Assembly (NCBI GenBank): GCA_964645775.1
Contig: CAZYBU010000014.1
Span: forward strand, 10,261 to 74,260
DNA length: 64,000 nt
From: CAZYBU01 sp964645775
Lineage (GTDB): Bacteria; Spirochaetota; UBA4802; UBA5550
Direction: 5' to 3'
The notes under the pieces were generated by a model. That model saw only the letters and a list, made by a program, of their open reading frames with translations. It was not told where the DNA came from and did no database searches. Below are positions 51,899 through 59,514 of the stretch, in pieces (the stretch's first letter is position 1; every line of letters starts with the position of its first letter). The position numbers and the translations under genes are program-made.

Positions 51899-53455
51899 TC
51901 AGACCATGCCATGGGAATGTTCGGAGAGTTCTTCCGTCAATCGGTTTATGCGTATAGTCGACTCGTTAATTCTTGAGGCGATATCGACGAGGTTCTGGGC
52001 GAATTCGGAGATGCCGGCCGATGATTTGCTCGATTCCTCGGTGGCCTGTTTCTGTTCCGAAGTGGAAGTCTCGATCTGACGGCTCGATTCAACGATCCGA
52101 TCATTAAGGTTATTCAGTGAGCGGATTGAAAGGTCGATGTCCTCGATCAGATTTTTCAATTCTTTTATCTCGTTTATGATAAACTGTATGGAGTCGTTGA
52201 GCTTTTCCATCATTCCGGAAGTATCTTCCACCATCTGGCTGCTCTGTTCCACAACATTTCGGGTTCCGCTGATGATATTCTCGATCTCACGGGCGTTGGA
52301 GGTGGTGGCTTCAGCCAGTTTTGATATCTCGTCCGCGACAACGGCGAAACCGCGTCCCGCTTCTCCGGCCCGGGCCGCCTCAATGGAGGCGTTCAGTGAC
52401 AGAAGGTTTACCTGGTCCGCGATATCGTTGATGACCCCTACAAAGTTGGACATCTCGGCGCTCTTCTCCCGTACGGTGTTGAAGGCCTCCCGTGTCTGGG
52501 AGATATGCCCCAGGGAGGTGCTGGAATACTCTGTGATGATATTGACGTTGGATGCCATATCCGTGCTGCTTTTCTGCACCTTTTCGTTGACCTGTTTCAG
52601 GTCATTGGCGGAACTGGCCGCGAAGCTTACCTCCTCCAGGAGGGAACGGGCGACCTCGCTTATGCCTTCAGAATTGGAAGCCAGTTCTTCAAGGGACGCG
52701 GATATCTCTTCCGTCGAGGCGGCCTGGCTCTGGGAAATGTCTTCCATTTTGCTGGCCACTTCTTCGTTTTGTTTCATCTCCTCCCGGAGGGTCGCGGTGA
52801 TTTTTTTGATGGCGGAACCTGTATTCCTCAACTCCTTCAGGCTGGTATTGGCCTCATCCTGCTTGTCGATAGCCATCTTCAAAAGCTCCCGGGTAGCGCC
52901 GGCGCCCATGGAGGCGCTGATGCCTACCATGAAATAGACGATATACCGGACCAGGAGGTTGCTGGTTGAACCTCCCGGTATCAGTTCCGGTTTAATGGCG
53001 AATATGAGGGATTGGGCCACGACTACCAGGAGAAGGGTGTAGATGGTGCTTTTCCAGTCGAAATAGAAGACGCTGAGGGAGAGCACGATATAGGCCACGG
53101 CGAAGATCTCCGGAGCCCCGAAGAATGTATAGTAGAATATATAAAGACTTATGAGAACACCCGTGATGGTTATATAACCGGATACGCGGCTTCCGCTCAG
53201 TTTGCGGGAGAGGAGAAAGGTCGTGAGAAGAACGAGAGTGCAGCTGGCGAACTCGATGAGGATGTCTTTAAACTGAAGATATTCGGAACCGGCCCCTGTT
53301 ATCTTAATGGCTGTGACCGCCACGTTGGCCAGGACAAAAATGATAATAAAGGATACCATGAGGCGGCGGTTGTTCTTATTCATTACCTCGATGAATATCC
53401 GGCGTTTTTCAATATGTCCCTTTGTGGAGTTTTGACTATTGTCCTGAATATCCAT
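51899..53455 (-). CDS. Methyl-accepting chemotaxis protein, multi-helix sensor, no HAMP
   Basis: The protein has 518 residues. N-terminal membrane part: about six helices between residues 30 and 190, with no large periplasmic domain. A coiled-coil signalling domain follows, with the hairpin tip INDIADQVNLLSLNASIEAARAGEAGRGFAVVADEI, the highly conserved CheA/CheW-binding region. Glu/Gln pairs around ATEESSKSSAG may be methylation sites. It probably senses a membrane-related or intracellular cue. The ATG has AGGAG seven bases upstream, and a promoter is visible. No other chemotaxis gene is nearby. Confidence 0.95.
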   Translation of the reverse strand: MDIQDNSQNSTKGHIEKRRIFIEVMNKNNRRLMVSFIIIFVLANVAVTAIKITGAGSEYLQFKDILIEFASCTLVLLTTFLLSRKLSGSRVSGYITITGVLISLYIFYYTFFGAPEIFAVAYIVLSLSVFYFDWKSTIYTLLLVVVAQSLIFAIKPELIPGGSTSNLLVRYIVYFMVGISASMGAGATRELLKMAIDKQDEANTSLKELRNTGSAIKKITATLREEMKQNEEVASKMEDISQSQAASTEEISASLEELASNSEGISEVARSLLEEVSFAASSANDLKQVNEKVQKSSTDMASNVNIITEYSSTSLGHISQTREAFNTVREKSAEMSNFVGVINDIADQVNLLSLNASIEAARAGEAGRGFAVVADEISKLAEATTSNAREIENIISGTRNVVEQSSQMVEDTSGMMEKLNDSIQFIINEIKELKNLIEDIDLSIRSLNNLNDRIVESSRQIETSTSEQKQATEESSKSSAGISEFAQNLVDIASRINESTIRINRLTEELSEHSHGMV

Positions 53456-53804
53456 CCTGTGGCTCCTGTAGAAAGTGGGGGGCGCCCGGTCGGTATATAC
53501 TCATTAAAGACTCAGATGCAAGAAGGTTGGGCATCATTCCCAGGTAAACGCCTCAATATTGCCAATATCACGGTTCAATGATAATTAAAGTATGTATATA
53601 CATAGATTGAGATGTCATCTAAAATTCTTTTTAAACATGAAAAATTTACCAATCTTTATGTTTAATCTATCGGCATCCCAGAGATATCCACGTACGGTGA
53701 TAAATCCGGTTTTACCCGCTGGAATATCCCATCCGTCAATAATTCTTGACAGTCTTTTTACTCTGTCGAAATTGTTGTTTTAGTCTTCAGATGCAGGATG
53801 TGCC
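53456..53804. other. 349-base intergenic stretch
   Basis: It holds the MCP promoter and, further on, an AT-rich part with nested inverted repeats: ATAGATT (53602-53608) with AATCTAT (53664-53670), enclosing TAAACAT (53632-53638) with ATGTTTA (53658-53664). TTGACA at 53746-53751 may be a -35 box for lysA but lacks a good -10. I see no gene and no recognisable lysine riboswitch. Confidence 0.5.
53494..53521 (-). promoter_or_regulatory. Sigma70-type promoter for MCP gene
   Basis: On the minus strand TTGCAT (53521-53516), 16 bases, TATATA (53499-53494). It lies 39 bases before the start codon. It does not look like a sigma-28 flagellar promoter. Confidence 0.55.
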
Positions 53805-55061
53805 ATGTCAGAGAAGAGTCTGCCCTTTACACATGAAGAGATTACCCGGTTAACCGAAGAGTATCCTACCCCTTTTCATATTTACGATGAAGAGGGAATT
53901 CGTTCCACGGCCCGAAGGCTTATCCAGGCCTTCCGTTGGGCTCCGGATTTCACTAATTTCTTTGCCGTAAAAGCCTGTCCCAATCCATATATTCTCGATA
54001 TTCTTCATCAGGAGGGGTTCGGCGTGGATTGCAGCTCCTTGCCGGAACTGGAGATGTCCCGTCGTACCGGTATTACCGGAGAAGAGATCATGTTCTCTTC
54101 CAACGATACTCCGGCCCATGAGTTTATCCGGGCCCGGGAACTGGGTGCCATTATCAACCTGGATGATATTACCCATATAGATTACCTGGAGCGACACGCC
54201 GGTCTTCCGGATATACTTTCGATGAGGTATAATCCCGGACCCCTGCGGGAAGGGAACGCTATCATAGGTCATCCCGAGGAGGCAAAGTACGGGGTTACCC
54301 GGGAACAGATACTGGAAGGATACCGTATTATCCGGGATCGGGGTGTGACCCGTTTCGGTCTCCATACCATGGTTGCCTCCAATGAGCTGAATCCTGATTA
54401 TTTTATTGAAACTGCCGCCATGCTTTTCGATCTGGTCCGGGAGATTAATGATAAGACAGGTGTCCATTTCGAGTTTGTGAATCTGGGAGGCGGTTTCGGA
54501 ATTCCCTACCGTCCCGGTGAAAAGGCGATCAACATTGAATACGTGGGCGAGGGCATTCGCCAGGAGTATGAGAAGACAATCGCGGGAACGGATATTGATC
54601 CTCTCAAGATATTCATGGAGAGTGGCCGCATGATAACCGGACCCCATGGTTACCTGGTCAGCCGGGTTCTGCACCGCAAGGAGACCTATAAAAGCTATGT
54701 GGGTCTGGACGCCTCCATGGCTAACCTCATGCGTCCCGGAATCTACGGGGCCTATCATCATATTACTGTTTCTGGCAGGGAGAACGAGCCTTCGGCCGGT
54801 ATCTTTGACGTGACAGGGTCACTCTGCGAGAACAACGACAAGTTCGCCATCGACAGGGAACTGCCGGCCACGGAACCGGGAGACCTGATTGTTATCCACG
54901 ACACAGGTGCCCACGGTTATGCCATGGGGTTTAACTATAACGGGAAACTGCGTTCCGCTGAACTTCTCCTCAAGCCTGATCACACGGTAAAACGGATCCG
55001 TCGAGCCGAGACCGTGGAAGATTACTTTGCCACACTCGATTTTTCAGAATTTACAGAATGA
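53805..55061 (+). CDS. lysA: Diaminopimelate decarboxylase
   Basis: The protein has 418 residues and is a fold type III pyridoxal enzyme. The cofactor lysine is Lys56 in FFAVKACPNPYIL. The glycine-rich phosphate loop is FVNLGGGFGIPY and the arginine/substrate region ESGRMITGPHGYLV. The catalytic Cys is in TGSLCENNDKFAIDRELP, and GAHGYAMGFNYNGKLRSAE follows. The enzyme makes lysine from meso-diaminopimelate. The CENNDKF/GAHGYAMGFNYNG pattern is that of LysA rather than ornithine or carboxynorspermidine decarboxylases. It is monocistronic. Confidence 0.92.
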   Translation: MSEKSLPFTHEEITRLTEEYPTPFHIYDEEGIRSTARRLIQAFRWAPDFTNFFAVKACPNPYILDILHQEGFGVDCSSLPELEMSRRTGITGEEIMFSSNDTPAHEFIRARELGAIINLDDITHIDYLERHAGLPDILSMRYNPGPLREGNAIIGHPEEAKYGVTREQILEGYRIIRDRGVTRFGLHTMVASNELNPDYFIETAAMLFDLVREINDKTGVHFEFVNLGGGFGIPYRPGEKAINIEYVGEGIRQEYEKTIAGTDIDPLKIFMESGRMITGPHGYLVSRVLHRKETYKSYVGLDASMANLMRPGIYGAYHHITVSGRENEPSAGIFDVTGSLCENNDKFAIDRELPATEPGDLIVIHDTGAHGYAMGFNYNGKLRSAELLLKPDHTVKRIRRAETVEDYFATLDFSEFTE

Positions 55062-55123
55062 TCCCGGGATCTGCGGGGGGCGGGATGGACTCTCTATGCC
55101 GGAGTACCTCGCCCTGGCTGCCG

Positions 55124-55918
55124 TCAAAACAGGAAGGGGACCAGCGCCTTTCTGTTATCCGGGTAATCCAGGAAATGGGACCGATACCACAGGTGGTTTA
55201 AACGTGACCTGGGGATAAGATTCGCCGCGCTTATGGCAAAGATAAATACCCCGGCCAGGGACCAGGTCGCAAGGGCGAAACCTGCCCAGGCCATGAGCTC
55301 TCCAAGGTAATGGGGATTGGAGACCCACCGGAAGGCTCCTCCTTTGGGGATACTATAAAGTTTTTCTTCTCTCTCTTCCCTTCCTTTAGGCCGCAGGTTT
55401 CTGATAATATGGTCAGAATTCAGGTTTAGAAAGAATCCGCTGTAATAGACGATGATACCAAGGATAAACCTGGGGTCCGCAAGCCAGGAAAGTGTGAAAT
55501 GGTCTCCCAGGGTGGTTATGAATCTCGCGTTAAGGTAACCGTGAAGGGACGTTACCACCCATCCTGCCACCACGACTATGAGGCTGAAGGTCTTTTTATG
55601 ACCCGGGTCCACTCTCATGAGGAGGGGAAAAATGAATCCACGGTTGGCGTAGTGGATGGTCCAGACCGCGAGGAAGAGAAGAGAGACCGGCGCGAAAGGC
55701 CTTTCTCCCGTGAAATAGAACCCGTAGAAGGCAACAGTAGCCGGCAGCTCCATAAGAAACCACCCCAGCCTGGGATCCATGTTGAATGCCAGGTTGCTGT
55801 CCGCGAACCGTCCGTAGGGGGTCTTCATGAAGCGGGTCCCCGCAACCGTAAAAAGGACCAGGAGAAAGGCGAGAAGGAGTATGGTGTCGTAGGTGGCGTC
55901 GCCAGTGTACCAGGCCAT
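55124..55918 (-). CDS. Steroid 5-alpha-reductase (SRD5A)-like membrane protein
   Basis: The protein is about 264 residues from ATG 55918 (AAGGAGA upstream) with 6-7 membrane helices. The C-terminal signature is clear: YSIPKGGAFRWVSNPHYLGE, then LATWSLAGVFIFAISAANL, and HLWYRSHFLDYP. This is the NADPH-binding region of SRD5A-type reductases. The length matches animal SRD5A1/2 (about 255-260 residues). In bacteria the substrate is unknown; a sterol, hopanoid, polyprenol or enone lipid is possible. It is the last gene of the PilZ-to-STAS run. Confidence 0.82.
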   Translation of the reverse strand: MAWYTGDATYDTILLLAFLLVLFTVAGTRFMKTPYGRFADSNLAFNMDPRLGWFLMELPATVAFYGFYFTGERPFAPVSLLFLAVWTIHYANRGFIFPLLMRVDPGHKKTFSLIVVVAGWVVTSLHGYLNARFITTLGDHFTLSWLADPRFILGIIVYYSGFFLNLNSDHIIRNLRPKGREEREEKLYSIPKGGAFRWVSNPHYLGELMAWAGFALATWSLAGVFIFAISAANLIPRSRLNHLWYRSHFLDYPDNRKALVPFLF

Positions 55919-55996
55919 GATATTCTCCTTGAGATGGGATGATACCCCTATCTCCCGGTATTCCGCTGAGAGCAAGAAGATTTCAAAAGGGTGAAA

Positions 55997-56329
55997 TCAC
56001 CTGTCGCATTCCACGATGAAGTAACTGTCCAGGTTCAGTATCTGCAGAATAGAAAGAATCCTCCGGTTGCTGCATTTCAGGGTCATGGGGACCTTTCCCT
56101 CAAGACGGCGGTTGATGGAGTAAAGGACGGCGATTCCGGATGAGTCCAGGTTTATGACCTGGCGAATATCAACCTCCAGGGGTTTGTCGATTCCGGTGAT
56201 AAGGGTCTCTGTGAGTTTCATGAGGAGACGCGCGTTGGAACTGTCCATGTCTTCCACGTGGTAGGTTAGAACAGAACGGTCTTCCAGCTGGTCGATATAA
56301 ACAGGAGGCGTTGTTTTCTCATTATCCAT
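55997..56329 (-). CDS. STAS-domain anti-sigma factor antagonist
   Basis: The protein has 110 residues and a clear STAS domain: VYIDQLEDRSVLTYHVEDMD, PLEVDIRQVINLDSSGIAVL with the phospho-acceptor Ser in DSSGI, then the helix YSINRRLEGKVPMTLKCSN. It is likely the non-phosphorylated partner of an anti-sigma or signalling kinase. It lies downstream of the MPE-NTase gene by 63 bases on the same strand and may belong to that operon. Confidence 0.9.
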   Translation of the reverse strand: MDNEKTTPPVYIDQLEDRSVLTYHVEDMDSSNARLLMKLTETLITGIDKPLEVDIRQVINLDSSGIAVLYSINRRLEGKVPMTLKCSNRRILSILQILNLDSYFIVECDR

Positions 56330-56392
56330 AGAGACTGTTTACGCAATCTGACATAAAATTGCAAGCATTAAAATAGCGTCACGCGGGAAGAT

Positions 56393-58066
56393 TTAGATTT
56401 CACGTCCCTGCAGATACTCCTTTATCATCTTTCTGACGTATCCGGGTATCTTTATACCTATGGCCTTGAGCCTGGATTCGTATTTTTCGAACGACTTGAT
56501 GTGGGTGGACGTGGTGGCGAATATTTTCAGATAGGTCTGGACGCTCCCTTCAAGTTCCTTCTTGAACTCAGGGTCCCGGTTTAGCATATCCTCGTAGGGG
56601 GCGATAACCTTGTAATTAATGGGTCGGCAGATTGCCCTGTAGGTGAGAAACCTCATGGCAATCTCGCTTTCGAAATTCCGGTTGAGGATGTCTTCCTCCA
56701 GGGCGTCCAGGTCGATGCAGTCTATGATTTCAAAATCGTAGTGGTCCTCCAGGTTTTCCCGGATTCTCTTTTTCGTTGTCTCAAGGGTTTCGCATCCGGC
56801 ATGGGTATCATAGCACTCACTTCGGCCGCAGCGGATGTATAGAACTATGTCGATATCGGAGCTCTTTTCGGAAAGGCCCATGTTGACTGACCCGACCAGG
56901 TCCATGGCCACGTCTTCAAGGGAACCCTTCATGAGATCGATTGTCCGTTCAAGATTGTCTATACGTTCTTCGGTCTCCCGGGTCTGGAAAAGCTTGAAAT
57001 ACTTCTTGATATCCTTGAAAAGTTCGATTTCCGGAATATGGGTGTAACCGTCCGTCACAAGATCGTAATTCTCCATCCGCTTGCGGGCATTGAATCTTTC
57101 CGGGTCCAGTATCCCCTCCCTCCATCCATCTTCCGATGGAGCGTACTGAGCCAGGTCATAAATACGTTCTTCCACCAGTTTTCGAAGGTTTACCCGTTCG
57201 ATACGGTGCTCATCCATCTCAATCTGATAGAAAAAACCTCCCTCGGAAACGTCACCCGTGGGAGTTATGACTTCACCAAAATTGGAAGGATTCAGGTGAA
57301 CATAGTGATCCCCGGCATGAAAACCCCAGTCCGTGTGGATGTGTCCGGACAGACTCAGCTGGACAGGGTAGTTTTCAAGGAAGTTCCGGAGGGCCGGTGA
57401 ACCTGTAGGTCCCCGGTAAGAGATTCTGTCATGGATACCGTGAGGGGGCTGGTGGGTCACCACGATATTCGGTTTGATGGCCTTGAAAAAGGTGTACATC
57501 TCGTTTTTCCGGTCATCGATACCGATGCTGGCGTTGTATCGGACGATATATTTCTCCGGTATGCCTCCTGTCCAGACATCCGCCCCGCCGTAACCGGCGA
57601 TCTTCAGGGTGCCGATCTGGTACCAGTGCAGGTGAAGATCCCGTTCGTGAAGAGAGGTGAATTTCATGTCCATGTCGTAATTACCGGGAAGGACATAAAT
57701 CCGGGAGTCGTTCTTGATGGAGAAAATATTCTCCAGGACCTTGTACTTTTGCTGCATGACTCTCCTGGCGCGGATGGTGTACTGCTGGTATTTGCTTCCC
57801 TTCTCCTGTACCTCTTCGGATGTATGGGGCATTTCCATCAGGTTCTCAACGAACTCTTCCAGGATCATCTCCTCCTGCTCCATACGTCTTCTGAGGCTTG
57901 TGAAATAATTCTGGAGCTCGTGATATCGGATGGCTGTTTCCATATTGTAGAAGGGGATGTCTATCAGGTCTCCGGCAACAATGTATACGTCGGCAACGGT
58001 ATCGGTCAGCAGGGTGTGCAACTCGTTGAATGATCCGTGTATGTCGGTAAAGAAGATGATTCTCAT
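56393..58066 (-). CDS. Metallophosphoesterase fused to nucleotidyltransferase domain
   Basis: The protein has 557 residues. Residues 1-290 are a calcineurin-like phosphoesterase: FFTDIHGSF (Asp8, His10), VAGDLIDI (Asp33), LPGNYDMDM (Asn129), VVTHQPPHG and LSGHIHTDWGF (His242, His244). A helical insertion occupies about 45-110. Residues about 370-480 carry the polymerase-beta-type nucleotidyltransferase signature DLVGSVNMGLSEKSSDIDIVL (GS at 392-393, Asp404, Asp406), with the third carboxylate probably in FEIIDCIDLD. Three Cys and a His (C413, C418, H422, C425) sit just after the second Asp and may bind zinc. The C-terminus is helical. The same chain could add and remove a nucleotide or phosphate group; the substrate is unknown. 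Confidence 0.85.
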   Translation of the reverse strand: MRIIFFTDIHGSFNELHTLLTDTVADVYIVAGDLIDIPFYNMETAIRYHELQNYFTSLRRRMEQEEMILEEFVENLMEMPHTSEEVQEKGSKYQQYTIRARRVMQQKYKVLENIFSIKNDSRIYVLPGNYDMDMKFTSLHERDLHLHWYQIGTLKIAGYGGADVWTGGIPEKYIVRYNASIGIDDRKNEMYTFFKAIKPNIVVTHQPPHGIHDRISYRGPTGSPALRNFLENYPVQLSLSGHIHTDWGFHAGDHYVHLNPSNFGEVITPTGDVSEGGFFYQIEMDEHRIERVNLRKLVEERIYDLAQYAPSEDGWREGILDPERFNARKRMENYDLVTDGYTHIPEIELFKDIKKYFKLFQTRETEERIDNLERTIDLMKGSLEDVAMDLVGSVNMGLSEKSSDIDIVLYIRCGRSECYDTHAGCETLETTKKRIRENLEDHYDFEIIDCIDLDALEEDILNRNFESEIAMRFLTYRAICRPINYKVIAPYEDMLNRDPEFKKELEGSVQTYLKIFATTSTHIKSFEKYESRLKAIGIKIPGYVRKMIKEYLQGREI

Positions 58067-58108
58067 GATTGCCTTTCGTATTGATAATTCTTCAGGCGAA
58101 GCGGTCCG

Positions 58109-58972
58109 TCAGCCGGAATAGGTGTTCAGTTCGTAAAGATGCTTTTCGAACAGGTAGAGCCCATCCATGATTTTTTCCACTTCCTCGTAAGTACTCTGAA
58201 GTGAGGTCAGGGCATCCTGGAGCTCCTGTTTCTGCACATTGGTCATTCCCTTTTTCTGATCCAGGTTATGCTCATCGACAAATTCCCGGAGGGCGTCAAG
58301 TGTATTTGTAAGGGAGGTGTAAGCTGTTCTGGTTATGTCATAGAACTCGGCGAGGTAGATAAAACGCATGATCAGGTCCGTATCATGGCCGAGTTTCTCC
58401 ATCATCTCAAGGCCCTTGCGGTCCATGCGGGACTGGTAGTAGGTAACGGAACGGGGATAGTTTCTCAGCTCATTCTCTACGGTCGATATGTTCTCGAGTC
58501 TTTCGATGCCGTCGATTTCCAGTTTCTGGAAGAGGTCGTCCATCTTCAAGCTTGTTGTTTTATCCTCCCGGTTGACTACGCTTGAGTTTTCTATGTTCTT
58601 GATGATGCCCTGGATGCGGCGTCTGTGATTGTCAGAGGAGACGAGAGTCTCCTTTATAAAGCGGTTCGGGTCAAAAGGGGGGATCTCCTCTTTCGGCTCT
58701 CCATCCTCGATTTCATCGGAGAGGAGCGATCTCTCTGGTTGCTCATCCGGCCTGGTCTTTCTGGTATGGGCTACTTTCTGGGCATAGTACGAAGCGTCAT
58801 TTGCGTGGGCACGTATCAGCCGGATAATCTCGATTTTCCTGTTTGCCCTGTTATATCGGATACCGTACATCCTCCCAAGGGAATCGACATAGCGGTTATT
58901 CAGATCATAGACCGTGATGGATGAGGTATCGATATCAGAGATATCATTGATGCGGATTATTGGATGTTTCAC
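58109..58972 (-). CDS. Helical/coiled-coil protein of unknown function
   Basis: The protein is about 287 residues from GTG 58972, 7 bases after the PilZ stop; a longer frame overlapping pilZ exists but is less likely. The N-terminal 60 residues (IRINDISDIDTSSITVYDLN) look like a small beta domain. The middle has an acidic linker (SDEIEDGEPKEEIPP), and the rest is helical with coiled-coil character (TNVQKQELQDALTSLQSTYE). There is no signal peptide or membrane segment. Its place between a PilZ protein and the MPE-NTase fusion suggests a scaffold or adaptor in the same pathway, but this is inference. I do not recognise the family. Confidence 0.75.
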   Translation of the reverse strand: MKHPIIRINDISDIDTSSITVYDLNNRYVDSLGRMYGIRYNRANRKIEIIRLIRAHANDASYYAQKVAHTRKTRPDEQPERSLLSDEIEDGEPKEEIPPFDPNRFIKETLVSSDNHRRRIQGIIKNIENSSVVNREDKTTSLKMDDLFQKLEIDGIERLENISTVENELRNYPRSVTYYQSRMDRKGLEMMEKLGHDTDLIMRFIYLAEFYDITRTAYTSLTNTLDALREFVDEHNLDQKKGMTNVQKQELQDALTSLQSTYEEVEKIMDGLYLFEKHLYELNTYSG

Positions 58973-58979
58973 GATAGCT

Positions 58980-59357
58980 TCAGAGTTTGCCTGAATCGAA
59001 TTCTTCCAGGGGGTCGTTGAATTCAACGGCGATGTAGGTTTGACCTTTCGCCGAATACCGGGAAAAACGCCGGGCTATCTCCGAGGGGTTGTTTTCCAGG
59101 AGACCGGTCCGAACGATGACTCCCATGGGGGTAAACTTCGATTTTCCGATACTGAAGGAGAGTCTTACCGGCATGGAGACGGCCACCCGCTCATCGGAGA
59201 TGATAAAAACCCCTCCCCTGCTGATGTCCATAATGTAACCCTTACCCTGTTCCGGGTATTCAAGTTCCATGTCTATTGCTTCAGGATCACCCTCGTAATA
59301 TTCAAATGTACACTTGAGTTTGCTTTCATAGCGGGGATAGGTGCGCTTTTCCGTCAT
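58980..59357 (-). CDS. PilZ-domain c-di-GMP-binding protein
   Basis: The protein has 125 residues. It has the two PilZ ligand motifs: RxxxR as RTYPR (residues 5-9) and D/NxSxxG as DISRGG. It is a single-domain protein with no attached effector, so it probably acts on another protein by contact. It is the first gene of a minus-strand run with the coiled-coil protein and the MPE-NTase fusion, and it has its own promoter. Binding of c-di-GMP is predicted from the intact motifs. No active cyclase is in the window, and the GGDEF protein at 0.75 kb is degenerate. Confidence 0.92.
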   Translation of the reverse strand: MTEKRTYPRYESKLKCTFEYYEGDPEAIDMELEYPEQGKGYIMDISRGGVFIISDERVAVSMPVRLSFSIGKSKFTPMGVIVRTGLLENNPSEIARRFSRYSAKGQTYIAVEFNDPLEEFDSGKL

Positions 59358-59394
59358 GGGGCAACTCCTGATTACCTGTCCGTTCTGTATATGA

Positions 59395-59423
59395 TGGATA
59401 CGTCACATAAGCGTAATTGTCAA
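59395..59423 (-). promoter_or_regulatory. Sigma70-type promoter for the pilZ run
   Basis: On the minus strand TTGACA (59423-59418), 17 bases, TATCCA (59400-59395), 38 bases before the pilZ start. Confidence 0.55.
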
Positions 59424-59451
59424 GCTATGTTTTATGGAGATGATAAAAGTC

Positions 59452-59480
59452 TTGACGAGTTTATTATGTCGCCTGAGAAT
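59452..59480 (+). promoter_or_regulatory. Possible promoter for pyrG
   Basis: TTGACG (59452-59457), 17 bases, GAGAAT (59475-59480). The -10 box is a poor match, so this is tentative. It is divergent from the pilZ promoter. Confidence 0.35.
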
Positions 59481-59514
59481 AGAGATGCCCCATTCTATCT
59501 GTCAGGAATTGACC

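Noticed and set aside
53456..53804. Lysine riboswitch upstream of lysA
   Set aside because: The conserved loop sequences and five-helix order of that class are not visible.
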